Below are positions 6,290-14,105 of a stretch of DNA of 22,599 nucleotides, one piece after another. The notes under the pieces are model-generated. The model had not been told where the DNA came from. It was given only the letters and a program-made list of their open reading frames with translations, and ran no database searches. Within the stretch, counting starts at the first letter, position 1. Each line of letters opens with the position of its first letter. Both the position numbers and the translations under genes were made by a program. This DNA comes from JADKAC01 sp964492065 (GTDB lineage Bacteria > Bacteroidota > Bacteroidia > Chitinophagales > BACL12): positions 1-22,599 of the forward strand of contig CAZBHH010000032.1 in the NCBI GenBank assembly GCA_964492065.1. Direction: 5' to 3'.

Positions 6290-8302
6290 TTATTTAGAGT
6301 TGAAAAATCGCAGTGTCAGGAAAAAATTTCTGCCTTCTTCCGGAAATCCTTCGGTAAGCATATAATTCTTGTCAAAAATATTGTTTACGCCTGCCTCGAT
6401 GCTGAAAGATTTCCAGACATTGGCGGCAATAATGGCATTGAAGAGTATAAACCCGGGCGCCTGAGTGCCATAGCTCGTGCTGTATCGCATGGAATTATAT
6501 TCTGATGCCAGCAATACGCTCATAAATTTTGCAGGCTTGTATTGCACATAAGAGAATACTTTCGAATTGGGTACGTCCGTAAACAATACATCCGGGTTTG
6601 TCAGGTTGCGCCGCTCCAGGTATGTGTAGTTGGCATAAATACTTAAGTTAGTATATAAATCGTATTGAGCAGCTAATTCCATTCCTGCAAATTCCGCCTC
6701 ACCCGTATTTTGCATCTGGGATTTACCGGGCTCCACATTGCTCACATTCAGGATAGCATCGGTGAGATGGCTATAAAAGAATGACGCCTGGCAGGATAAT
6801 TTTTTAAAGATAACGCCGCTATAAGTCAGGTCGAAATTATCCGATGTTTCGGGTTTGAGATCCGGATTGGGAATGGCGGTTCCCATCCGGTAGGAATAGC
6901 GGTCTTTAATAGTGGCAAAGCGTGTTTTTCGGGCCAGTGTAAAACTGATTTTGTGCGTATTATTCAGGTAATAGAATGCACCTAATTGGCCGTTTAATGC
7001 GGCGCTGGGGCCCGATTGTGCAAAATCGGAAATACTGTCCGCGGCGCTGTTGTAGTCTTCTGCCATCACATTATTGCGGGAGCTGAAACTCAAGCCGGGC
7101 ACCACTATGAATTTACTGTTGACTGTAAATACATCTTCCAGGGCAAAATGCGTGGTGTTGTCTTCAAAGCGCCGTTCCGGTTCGTTCAGGTCGTGTTCCC
7201 GATGCACATCTTTTTTGAAGTGGGCGGAGATTTTCAATTCGTTTTTTGGAAGTATTGTGGTGCCGTACTCCATGCTGCCGCCATAGGTGTAATCGTTATA
7301 CCGGCTTTGAAAGGCATAGGGCTTCGCCTGTGTCGTATAGGTGGAATCATCAAAACTCATTAATGCGTTTCTGAATATGTCGTAGTACACACGAGTCTTT
7401 ATGTAATGCCGGGTGTTTAATCTCGTATTGGATAAGAAGTAGTACGTTTCCTTATCCCATGACGGCCATTGCCAATACCGGGGTTTGGCATACAGGGAAT
7501 TCAGCGTGTCGTCGCCGGCATATACCGGGTTGCCCTTTTGTCCTTGCTGGTTGATGTAGCCGAGAGCGTATTCCTGCATTGCATCGGGTGTCCATCCGAG
7601 TTTAAGATTTATTTTCTGATCGGTGCGATACGCATTTTCGCGATTGCCGCCGTCTTCATACGGATGCGGAGTAAAATCTTTGGAGAGGATATACGTATTC
7701 CTGTGGAGATAGGAATAACCGCCCTGGAAATAAAATTTCCCGGTATTGGCGCCGAAGTTCACATTGCCCCGGATTCCATCGGTGTTAAGAATTCCCAAAG
7801 AGCCGTCGTATTCCAGTTTCTCTTCCGGTTTGCGAGAGATCAAATTGATGGCGCCGCCCAAGGCGTTGGGGCCGTAGAGCATCGATGAAAATCCTTTCGA
7901 AACATCTACCCGCGACAAGTCAAAGGTCGTGAAGCGTGCCAGGTCCACATAACCGTCGTAGGGCACATATACCGGGATGCCATCCATGTAAACAGGGACC
8001 GACCGCAGGTCAAATCCCCTGACGGATACCGTTGATTCGTTCCTGGTACCGGAAGCGGTTAAAAATATGCCGGGCAATACATTGAGCGATGTAGAGACTT
8101 CATAGGTGTTCTGAGTTTCCATATCCGCATGGGTGAGCCTGTCGGTCATGAGTGCCTGGTCTGAAGCAGTGATGGTCACCTCGCCGAGATGAAATACTTT
8201 TTTGTCGAGTGAGTCTTGGGCGTTAATTGCGGCACTGTCGGGATCGCCTGCAAAAGCAGAGATTGAAATCATACCGGAGACAATGAGTAATTGAATTTTC
8301 AT
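6290..8302 (-). CDS. TonB-dependent outer-membrane receptor
   Basis: The 670-residue protein has a signal peptide (MKIQLLIVSGMISISAFA), a TonB-box-like EVTITAS at 41-47 and a plug domain at about 50-157. The plug contains STVSVRGFDLRSVPVYMDGI and LYGPNALGGAINLISRKP. A 22-stranded-type beta-barrel follows, ending NIFDKNYMLTEGF and FFLTLRFF. There is no N-terminal carboxypeptidase-regulatory domain and no SusD partner, so it resembles siderophore or cobalamin-type receptors rather than polysaccharide SusC proteins. The gene lies 60 bases after a ModE-type regulator and 21 bases before a SUOX-fold exported protein. I see no promoter in the 60-base gap, so it is probably read from the regulator's promoter. 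The substrate is unknown; a molybdate, tungstate or chelated metal compound is suggested by its neighbours only. Confidence 0.95.
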   Translation of the reverse strand: MKIQLLIVSGMISISAFAGDPDSAAINAQDSLDKKVFHLGEVTITASDQALMTDRLTHADMETQNTYEVSTSLNVLPGIFLTASGTRNESTVSVRGFDLRSVPVYMDGIPVYVPYDGYVDLARFTTFDLSRVDVSKGFSSMLYGPNALGGAINLISRKPEEKLEYDGSLGILNTDGIRGNVNFGANTGKFYFQGGYSYLHRNTYILSKDFTPHPYEDGGNRENAYRTDQKINLKLGWTPDAMQEYALGYINQQGQKGNPVYAGDDTLNSLYAKPRYWQWPSWDKETYYFLSNTRLNTRHYIKTRVYYDIFRNALMSFDDSTYTTQAKPYAFQSRYNDYTYGGSMEYGTTILPKNELKISAHFKKDVHREHDLNEPERRFEDNTTHFALEDVFTVNSKFIVVPGLSFSSRNNVMAEDYNSAADSISDFAQSGPSAALNGQLGAFYYLNNTHKISFTLARKTRFATIKDRYSYRMGTAIPNPDLKPETSDNFDLTYSGVIFKKLSCQASFFYSHLTDAILNVSNVEPGKSQMQNTGEAEFAGMELAAQYDLYTNLSIYANYTYLERRNLTNPDVLFTDVPNSKVFSYVQYKPAKFMSVLLASEYNSMRYSTSYGTQAPGFILFNAIIAANVWKSFSIEAGVNNIFDKNYMLTEGFPEEGRNFFLTLRFFNSK

Positions 8303-8362
8303 ATATAGTATTAAATTTTAAATTCACTATGTTTATTAAGGAATAGTGGTTATTAAAAAAAA

Positions 8363-8713
8363 TTAAAAGTGTAAGTCCTTTGATTTTTTTTCTATTATGG
8401 TTTTAATTTCCTTTTCCAGTCTATAAAATGTGTCAATTGCATTTTGCCCCGCTTCGGTAAGCGCCGAGCCACTCCCGTTTTTGCCTCCCAATATTTTTTC
8501 CACGAGCGGTTTCTTCGAGCGCTTATTCATGTCCTCAACAAATTGCCATGCCTGCCGGTACGACATTTTCATCGCTTTGGCTGCATTGGTTATTGAGCCG
8601 GTTTCTTTTATTTTTTGCAACAGGATAACCCGCCCGATACCCAGGTAGGGGCCTTCTTCAGCATCTACCCAAACCCGCACTCTTAATGTATATTTTTTAT
8701 TCCGGGTGCTCAC
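8363..8713 (-). CDS. ModE-type winged helix-turn-helix transcriptional regulator
   Basis: From the GTG at 8713 the product has 116 residues. It is an N-terminal-ModE / LysR-like winged helix only. GSITNAAKAMKMSYRQAWQ (39-57) is the helix-turn-helix, with the family wing and linker KPLVEKILGGKNGSGSALTE (68-87). The two Mop/TOBE molybdate-binding domains of E. coli ModE are missing, so it must sense through another route or act constitutively. The frame stays open to an ATG at 8812. That extension contains an almost perfect promoter (8749-8718) and has no family resemblance, so I reject it. A second possible start is the GTG at 8680. Because the promoter's -7 box ends only four bases before the 8713 GTG, the mRNA may be nearly leaderless, or 8680 may be used. 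It heads the receptor cluster. Confidence 0.85.
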   Translation of the reverse strand: MSTRNKKYTLRVRVWVDAEEGPYLGIGRVILLQKIKETGSITNAAKAMKMSYRQAWQFVEDMNKRSKKPLVEKILGGKNGSGSALTEAGQNAIDTFYRLEKEIKTIIEKKSKDLHF

Positions 8714-8717
8714 TGTG

Positions 8718-8749
8718 CAAACATAAGCATAGTGGTATGCAATTGCAAA
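8718..8749 (-). promoter_or_regulatory. Predicted promoter of the ModE-type regulator/receptor operon with overlapping palindrome
   Basis: On the minus strand TTTG (8749-8746) is followed after 20 bases by TATGTTTG (8725-8718), matching the Bacteroidota consensus. The 10-bp palindrome TGCAATTGCA (8738-8747) covers part of the upstream element and spacer, where a repressor would block the polymerase. Autoregulation is inference. Confidence 0.6.
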
Positions 8750-8878
8750 TTGATAATGGCGATATTGATAAAAATCATTCACCCGGCCGGCGGGCAACTG
8801 CGTGTTCACCACCTTGTGGGTGCGCCTGATTTTCTTTTCTCTATGGAATGCCGGGGCGGGAGAGGATTGCCAGGTAAA

Positions 8879-8906
8879 AAAAAGACACCCGCCGGGGTGT
8901 CTTTTT
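8879..8906 (-). terminator. Rho-independent terminator of the M16 peptidase operon
   Basis: A perfect 12-bp stem (AAAAAGACACCC at 8879-8890, its complement at 8895-8906) closes a four-base loop. On the minus strand it is followed by an uninterrupted T run (8883-8876). It lies 20 bases past the stop of the second M16 gene. The A/T flanks on both sides would also let it work for plus-strand readthrough. Confidence 0.9.
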
Positions 8907-8925
8907 CACGTATAAAAGAGGTGTA

Positions 8926-10257
8926 TTAATACGGTTTGTTTATTGTTTCTATCGGCTGTTTAAAATCTTGCTGCTTCACCATATCCTTTTTGCCGAGATA
9001 GGTCCAGACAATTGCTTTTGAATATTGATCGAACACCTTGTTCACTTCTTTCAGAGTGGTTTCATTCACAAGTTTGGTGAAGTTGTCCATCATTTCCCAG
9101 CCGCCGGCCATTTCGCTGACGCCGAGTGCATTTGCCTGATTGGCGGTTGTTTCCAGTGTGAGGTAATATTGAGTGAGAAATGTCTCCCGTGTATTGACTA
9201 ATTCTTCTTCGGTAAAGCCTTCTTTTTTAATCTTATTGATTTCATCTACCATCACCTGCATACTTTGAGCGGGGTCGGTAGTGGAAATGTACACCACGCT
9301 GTAAGGGTTAAACACTGCCGCCTGGGCGTAAAATGCAGCGGGTGCATAAGACAGGCTGCGCTTGGTGCGCAGTTCGGTGAAGAAGCGGTCGTATAAAATG
9401 CTCATGGCAATGCGCATGGCAACACCATCTTCCGAGTTCAGCATCGGTGCGCTCATGATACCGCGAATGTAGTTGGTTGCGATATCGCGGTCCTCAATAA
9501 ATATTTTTCCCTCTGTCAGGATAGTCTGTTGTTCGCGGGTGGTAGTGTTGCCCTGGGGCAGGTTTACGAGGCTTTCCTTAACGGCTTTTGTTATTTCCGC
9601 TTCGCTAATATTGCCGACCACTACGAGAAATATCCGTTTTTTTACGATTACCTGGGCATAGTATTTCTGCGCTTGTTCCAGCGTCAATGCATTCAAACTT
9701 TCGGCAGTGCCGTTGGGCTCCTTGCGGTAGTTGGAATTCGGGAATGCATTGCGGCGTGATATCAGCGAGAGGTGCCCGTCGGGATCCGATTCACTGGACT
9801 TTGCATTGGCTACCAGTTGTTGTTGCAGCAGGGTGAATTCTTCCTGGCTCAAGGCGGGATGCATCACCGCATCGGTAAACAGGTTCCAGGACTTTTCCCA
9901 GAATGCCCGGATACAGGTCATGCTGACAAATCCGTAATCCAGGTTGGTAGAGGCGCTGAACGAAGTGCCAATTTTTTCCAATTCGGTTTTAAAGTCAAGT
10001 TTTGATAAGTTTTTTGTGCCGCCGTCCATCATCAGGTTTAAGGTGAGATTTTCTATTCCCTGCTGTTTATCGTCGTAATTGGCTGTGCCGCCTTCAACAA
10101 ACATGCGCACACTGATCACCTCTTTCGGCGTTGTCTTCAGGATGACTTTTATACCGTCGATATTTAATTCCTTAGTGTTGTTATCAGCAAACGCAATACT
10201 TGCGGTGGCGATAAACGCAATCAGAATTGTTCCGGTTTTTATCAATATTTTTTTCAT
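8926..10257 (-). CDS. M16 peptidase-like protein, zinc site lost (non-catalytic subunit)
   Basis: The 443-residue protein has a signal peptide (MKKILIKTGTILIAFIATASIAFA) and two M16 halves. The family's HxxEH zinc site would fall at about 70-74, but this segment reads GIENLTLNLMMDGGT, with N70, L73 and N74 in place of His, Glu and His. It therefore cannot bind zinc there. The C-terminal half keeps the R-SLSY motif (R300 and Y304) that non-catalytic M16 subunits use to position substrate. Its gene follows the catalytic M16 gene with a 25-base gap and is closed by a strong terminator. The two proteins probably form a periplasmic heterodimer like mitochondrial processing peptidase and bacterial two-subunit M16B enzymes. 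The substrate is unknown; peptide clean-up is an inference. Confidence 0.93.
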   Translation of the reverse strand: MKKILIKTGTILIAFIATASIAFADNNTKELNIDGIKVILKTTPKEVISVRMFVEGGTANYDDKQQGIENLTLNLMMDGGTKNLSKLDFKTELEKIGTSFSASTNLDYGFVSMTCIRAFWEKSWNLFTDAVMHPALSQEEFTLLQQQLVANAKSSESDPDGHLSLISRRNAFPNSNYRKEPNGTAESLNALTLEQAQKYYAQVIVKKRIFLVVVGNISEAEITKAVKESLVNLPQGNTTTREQQTILTEGKIFIEDRDIATNYIRGIMSAPMLNSEDGVAMRIAMSILYDRFFTELRTKRSLSYAPAAFYAQAAVFNPYSVVYISTTDPAQSMQVMVDEINKIKKEGFTEEELVNTRETFLTQYYLTLETTANQANALGVSEMAGGWEMMDNFTKLVNETTLKEVNKVFDQYSKAIVWTYLGKKDMVKQQDFKQPIETINKPY

Positions 10258-10282
10258 TGTTCAGTTTTAAATCGTTGAAGAA

Positions 10283-11659
10283 TTATTCAGTTATTACAAA
10301 ACCCATTTCTTTTAACACAGGCATATCTTTCATGGAGGGATTCACCATCAGCCCGGCCACATAGGGTTTGCCGACAATATATTTGTTTACGTAATCGATA
10401 ATATCCTGGCGGGTTACCTTCTGCAGGTTTGCCACGTAGTTCGTGTAATAATCAATGGTAGCGCTCGCCCACCAGTAAGTAACCATATGGACAAAGTTAC
10501 TGGTGCTTTCCTTTCCGTATGCGTCGTCAATGGCCAGCAGGTTCTTCGCTGTTTCGAGTTGTTCGTCGGTGAAATAATCCGGGTTAGTCCAGTCGTTTAT
10601 ATTAGCCCACAGCGTGTCATAGGCTTCTTTAATCTTCATCGGATTCGGCACCAGGATGATTTGAATAGGGCCGGTGTATTTTTCGGTCTGGTAGCTCACA
10701 TCCACCTGGAATGCCAGTCCGCTTTCGATCAGGCTGCGCTGCAGTTGAGAGTTTGCCTGGCGCAGGATATAGGAAAACACATCGGCGGCATAGGTAGATT
10801 TCAGGTCGCTGCGTGTATCGGGTCCATGGTAGCCGATAACGAACAACGGCACCTGTGCATTGGCGTTGGTGGTTAAAAAGCGGGTGGTTTGTTGCAGGGG
10901 CTGCACTTCAGGTATTGGCCATTTCTGGAACGGGTCGAAATCTGCCGGTTGCCAGTCGCCGAATATTTTTTCAATGAGGGGAAACACCTCGGTGTGTTTC
11001 ACATCGCCGGCCACTACGAGCATGCTGTTGTTCGGGTAATAGTATTTCTGTTGGATGGTTCTCATCTTTTCGGGCGTAGCGGTGAGAATAACGTCGTGCA
11101 GGCCGATGGGATTTTTGCGGTAATAATTGGCGCCCCACATTTTGCGGCTGAAATCGTCAAACAGAAAATAATAGGGATTGGACTCCGACCGCTGGAATTC
11201 GCCGTCCACAACGGGATTTTCATTTTTCATTTCCTGTTCCAAAAACAGGGGATAGCGGATTGCGGAATTCATAAATTCGAGGCCTTCAGTGAGTTTGGCG
11301 TTGCTGAGTGTGATGAAATAATTCACCCGTTCATTCGAGGTGGTTCCGTTAAATGAGATTCCCAGTTCATTGATGCGCTGCAGGAATGCCTCCTGGGAGG
11401 GGATGTCTTTATTGGCTTTAAAAAACATGTGCTCGTAGAGGTGCGACAGGCCGTTAAAAGCGCTGTCTTCGGTATAGGCGCCGTTTTTCACCACGATTTC
11501 AATGGTTGCCAGCGGCACGGTATTATCTTCAATTACCAGCATCTCCAGCCCGTTGGGCAATACCTGTAAAAAGAAATTGGATGGTAATTTTTCCTGTGCG
11601 AAACCCCGCAACGACAGGGCGCTGACACACAATAATATCAGAATTTTTTTCATATGCAT
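10283..11659 (-). CDS. M16 family zinc metallopeptidase, catalytic subunit
   Basis: The 458-residue protein has a signal peptide ending near LSLRGFAQ. The inverted zinc motif HLYEH is at 73-77. The distal glutamate ligand is E154 in VVDGEFQRSE, 76 residues after the motif, the canonical spacing of M16 enzymes. The M16 core and C-terminal M16_C halves follow. Two starts are possible, ATG at 11659 and ATG at 11653 (MHMKK); both give the same mature protein. A promoter lies just upstream. The partner gene downstream lacks the zinc site, so this gene supplies catalysis for the pair. It is probably a periplasmic or cell-surface oligopeptidase. Confidence 0.95.
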   Translation of the reverse strand: MHMKKILILLCVSALSLRGFAQEKLPSNFFLQVLPNGLEMLVIEDNTVPLATIEIVVKNGAYTEDSAFNGLSHLYEHMFFKANKDIPSQEAFLQRINELGISFNGTTSNERVNYFITLSNAKLTEGLEFMNSAIRYPLFLEQEMKNENPVVDGEFQRSESNPYYFLFDDFSRKMWGANYYRKNPIGLHDVILTATPEKMRTIQQKYYYPNNSMLVVAGDVKHTEVFPLIEKIFGDWQPADFDPFQKWPIPEVQPLQQTTRFLTTNANAQVPLFVIGYHGPDTRSDLKSTYAADVFSYILRQANSQLQRSLIESGLAFQVDVSYQTEKYTGPIQIILVPNPMKIKEAYDTLWANINDWTNPDYFTDEQLETAKNLLAIDDAYGKESTSNFVHMVTYWWASATIDYYTNYVANLQKVTRQDIIDYVNKYIVGKPYVAGLMVNPSMKDMPVLKEMGFVITE

Positions 11660-11675
11660 TTTTAATTATAGGACG

Positions 11676-11708
11676 CAAAGGTAACAATATAATGTCGCAG
11701 GGCTCAAT
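11676..11708 (-). promoter_or_regulatory. Predicted promoter of the M16 peptidase pair
   Basis: On the minus strand ATTG (11708-11705) is followed after 21 bases by TACCTTTG (11683-11676). The downstream box matches TAnnTTTG exactly; the upstream box has one mismatch to TTTG. It ends 16 bases before the first ATG. Confidence 0.6.
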
Positions 11709-11735
11709 CGGCGGGGTTAAACTGTGTTAATGCAT

Positions 11736-12524
11736 TCAAAACCTGATGCATACATTTTGTTTACTCAACAAGCCCGCATCGGTAAAGACAATGCCTTTGT
11801 AAAACAGGTCAATTGTCAGTCTCGATTGGTCGTGCTGCATTACGGTACGCCATGCCTCTTCCATTTCGGCGCTCCAGTGGATATCGTCAAAAATGAAGAT
11901 ACAATTTGGCGCTGCATGCGCCAGGCAGGCGTCGAAATACTCCAGGGTGGGTTTCAGGCGGTGATTGCCGTCGATATAGACCAGGTCGGGTCGGTAGCCG
12001 CCGGAAAAAAGCCGGGGCAGGACGTCGGAAAAATTGCCTGTTATCAAGCGGATATTTTCGGCTTGCGCCTGTTTGAATATACCGCCGGCAACCTGTGCAA
12101 TGGATGTACTGCCCTCGATGGTGGTAACTGTTGTTTGCGATGAAGCCCGTGCCAGGTACAAGGCGCTGATGCCGAGAGAGGTGCCCAATTCGAGGACCTG
12201 GCCGGGCGCATAGTAATGGACCATCCTGAAAAGCAGGCGGCCGAATTTTTCATTCGTCAGGCTCGTTTTTGCGATATCGCAGATGCGCCTTTCGGTGGCG
12301 TGCAGTTTTTTTGAACCTGCACCCCGGTCTTCGACATGAATCGGCATTGCATTTTTCAACAGCAGCGAACGAATGGCCTGAATTTCACCGTAGGCATTGA
12401 AATAGCGCTTGTCGGTTAATACCCGGGTGGTAAAATCGTACAGAAAAGGCGCATGCATGTCATAGGGTGTCAGCGATTGCGAAAAATGCCGTACAAACGC
12501 CTTTGCCTGTATCCATTTACTCAT
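11736..12524 (-). CDS. Class I SAM-dependent methyltransferase
   Basis: The 262-residue protein has no signal peptide. AdoMet motif I is VLELGTSLGISALYLA (110-125). An acidic motif II region follows (TTIEGST, 134-140), then YIDGNHRL (183-190) and IFDDIHWSAEME (211-222). The IDG-H and DDI-W pattern is typical of Methyltransf_24 / O-methyltransferase-like enzymes, where these acidic residues and histidine can hold a metal near the substrate hydroxyl. The substrate is unknown. An N-terminal segment (1-105) is predicted helical and may be a cap. It is divergent from the outer-membrane protein gene, with 121 bases between starts, and I see no convincing promoter of its own. Confidence 0.88.
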   Translation of the reverse strand: MSKWIQAKAFVRHFSQSLTPYDMHAPFLYDFTTRVLTDKRYFNAYGEIQAIRSLLLKNAMPIHVEDRGAGSKKLHATERRICDIAKTSLTNEKFGRLLFRMVHYYAPGQVLELGTSLGISALYLARASSQTTVTTIEGSTSIAQVAGGIFKQAQAENIRLITGNFSDVLPRLFSGGYRPDLVYIDGNHRLKPTLEYFDACLAHAAPNCIFIFDDIHWSAEMEEAWRTVMQHDQSRLTIDLFYKGIVFTDAGLLSKQNVCIRF

Positions 12525-12600
12525 GCGGCGAAATTAAAATAAGTCGCAAAGCTTTTTCCGTTGCCGTTACCGTTTTATTACACCCGGTCAGATGAGCAGG

Positions 12601-12632
12601 TTTGATAAATCGAAGCGTCTGCCTTTTCTTTG
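12601..12632 (+). promoter_or_regulatory. Predicted promoter of the outer-membrane protein gene
   Basis: TTTG (12601-12604), a 20-base spacer and TTTCTTTG (12625-12632) match the Bacteroidota promoter with one mismatch in the downstream box. It lies inside the longer reading frame that begins at 12592, which argues for the start at 12646. Confidence 0.55.
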
Positions 12633-12645
12633 CAAAAAAATTTTT

Positions 12646-13416
12646 ATGAAACACAGAATTGCAATTGTGCTGTTTGTATTGATAACAACTGCCCTCAGCG
12701 CCCAGTCCTGGCACGTTGGCGCTCACGCCGGATTTAACAGCGTTTGGATTATTAATCAGAATAATTACGGTTTCTCCGAGTTGGACTACGATTTTAAATT
12801 CGGCGGCTTCGGTGGAATTGCTGCCGGATACAATTTTAATGCGAACTCCGGCTTGCAGGTGGAGGTGGATTTTGCCGCCATGGGACAGGAGTACTACGCT
12901 AAGGTGCGTGATTTCGGCCCGGTAACCGACGACGGCCATGAAGTGAAAGTGGACACCTACCGCTCCGTTGGTTTAAAATACGTAATGATACCCGTGATGT
13001 ACCGGTTTACATCCAACAGGAATAAAAACGACAATATCGCATTTCACGCCATGATTGGTCCATCGCTGGGAGTTCTGTTGTCGGCAGATCAACACTATGA
13101 AGCCGATGAAGCAAATGATGGCACACTGAATGAAATACCCTTGGACTTGATTGCACAGGCAATACCCGCCTTTGCCACAACACCCGAAAGTGAAGAAGCC
13201 AAATTATTTTTCAATCAAACAGATTTCGGCGTTCATCTCGACCTCGGGCTGGATATATTCATCAACGATAATCTATACATTACACCGGCGGCGAAAATGT
13301 ACTACGGGTTGAGCGACAATAATGCCGTTGAAACCAGGGACCGGGAATCCTATGAAAGCTCGCATAATTTCTTTGTCGGGATTAATGTGGGAATACATTA
13401 TTTCAGCGAGTTGTAA
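12646..13416 (+). CDS. Outer-membrane beta-barrel protein (PorT-like)
   Basis: From the ATG at 12646 the product has 256 residues. It has a signal peptide (MKHRIAIVLFVLITTALSAQ), then alternating strands typical of the OMP_b-brl_2 / PorT-like fold: WHVGAHAGFNSVW, GGFGGIAAGYNFN, LQVEVDFAAMGQ, YVMIPVMYRF, IGPSLGVLLSA, DLGLDIFINDNLYITPAAKM, and a closing FFVGINVGIHYFSEL. The upstream ATG at 12592 would add 18 residues that break the signal peptide and overlap a promoter, so I use 12646. It is the only plus-strand gene in the window and ends 8 bases from the convergent pseudouridine synthase gene. Its specific role (pore, assembly or adhesion) cannot be read from the sequence. Confidence 0.85.
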   Translation: MKHRIAIVLFVLITTALSAQSWHVGAHAGFNSVWIINQNNYGFSELDYDFKFGGFGGIAAGYNFNANSGLQVEVDFAAMGQEYYAKVRDFGPVTDDGHEVKVDTYRSVGLKYVMIPVMYRFTSNRNKNDNIAFHAMIGPSLGVLLSADQHYEADEANDGTLNEIPLDLIAQAIPAFATTPESEEAKLFFNQTDFGVHLDLGLDIFINDNLYITPAAKMYYGLSDNNAVETRDRESYESSHNFFVGINVGIHYFSEL

Positions 13417-13424
13417 TCGGGTTT

Positions 13425-14105
13425 TCACATTGCCTTTATCAGTGCATTCCAAACCGCATCGCCGGCGGGGAGTGACTTTAAATTTATCTCGCGGTCCTGG
13501 ACGGGATGTTTGAAACACAGGCTGTAGGCGTGCAGATGAATGGATCCGTCGGGATTGGAACGGGGAAATCCGTATTTCAGATCGCCCTTTATTGGGCAAC
13601 CGATATGCGCCAGTTGCGTGCGTATCTGGTGGTGGCGGCCGGTTTTAATTTCTACTTCCAGCAAATGATAGGAGTCGCTGCCGGCCAGGTACTTGTAGTG
13701 CAACTCGGCTCTTTTGGCGCCTTTCCGGGTGTTTGCCACCACAAAGGATTTGTTTTTCTTCTCGTCTTTCAGCAGGTAATGCTCGAGCGTATCTTCGGAT
13801 TTTGGCGGCTTGTTCTTAACCACTGCCCAATACTTTTTTGTAAAACCGCCCTCCCGGATTATGGCCGACATGCGGGCGGAGGCCTTGCCCGTCCTGGCAA
13901 AGAGCATGACGCCGCTCACAGGGCGGTCTAAGCGATGCAGCAACCCGAGATATACTGCTCCCGGTTTGTTGTACTTCATTTTCAAATATTCCTTGATCTT
14001 TTCGGTAAGCGGGACATCTCCTGTTTTATCACCCTGCGATATATCGCCGGGTTTCTTGACGACTGCTATCAGGTGGTTATCTTCAAACAGGATAGTATTA
14101 TCCAT
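13425..14105 (-). CDS. RluA-family RNA pseudouridine synthase
   Basis: The 226-residue cytoplasmic enzyme converts uridine to pseudouridine in RNA. The catalytic motif HRLDRPVSG is at 57-65, with the nucleophilic Asp at 60. The family motifs EVEIKTGRHHQIRTQLAHIG and GDLKYG lie in the C-terminal half. There is no N-terminal S4 domain, so it resembles short RluA/RluC-like or TruC-like members; the target site (rRNA or tRNA) cannot be told. Its ATG overlaps the stop of the upstream YjbR/MmcQ gene by one base (TAATG), so the two are a translationally coupled pair. Confidence 0.94.
   Translation of the reverse strand: MDNTILFEDNHLIAVVKKPGDISQGDKTGDVPLTEKIKEYLKMKYNKPGAVYLGLLHRLDRPVSGVMLFARTGKASARMSAIIREGGFTKKYWAVVKNKPPKSEDTLEHYLLKDEKKNKSFVVANTRKGAKRAELHYKYLAGSDSYHLLEVEIKTGRHHQIRTQLAHIGCPIKGDLKYGFPRSNPDGSIHLHAYSLCFKHPVQDREINLKSLPAGDAVWNALIKAM

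Noticed and set aside
6290..8302. The TonB receptor as a SusC-type glycan transporter
   Set aside because: There is no SusD-like partner, no glycoside hydrolase nearby and no N-terminal carboxypeptidase-regulatory domain, and the length is short for SusC.
8714..8812. N-terminal extension of the ModE-type regulator to the ATG at 8812
   Set aside because: The segment contains a near-consensus promoter and palindrome, and its translation is unlike the family N-terminus.
12517..12939. Minus-strand frame of 140 residues across the divergent promoter region
   Set aside because: It overlaps the starts of both the methyltransferase and the outer-membrane protein genes and shows no recognisable domain.
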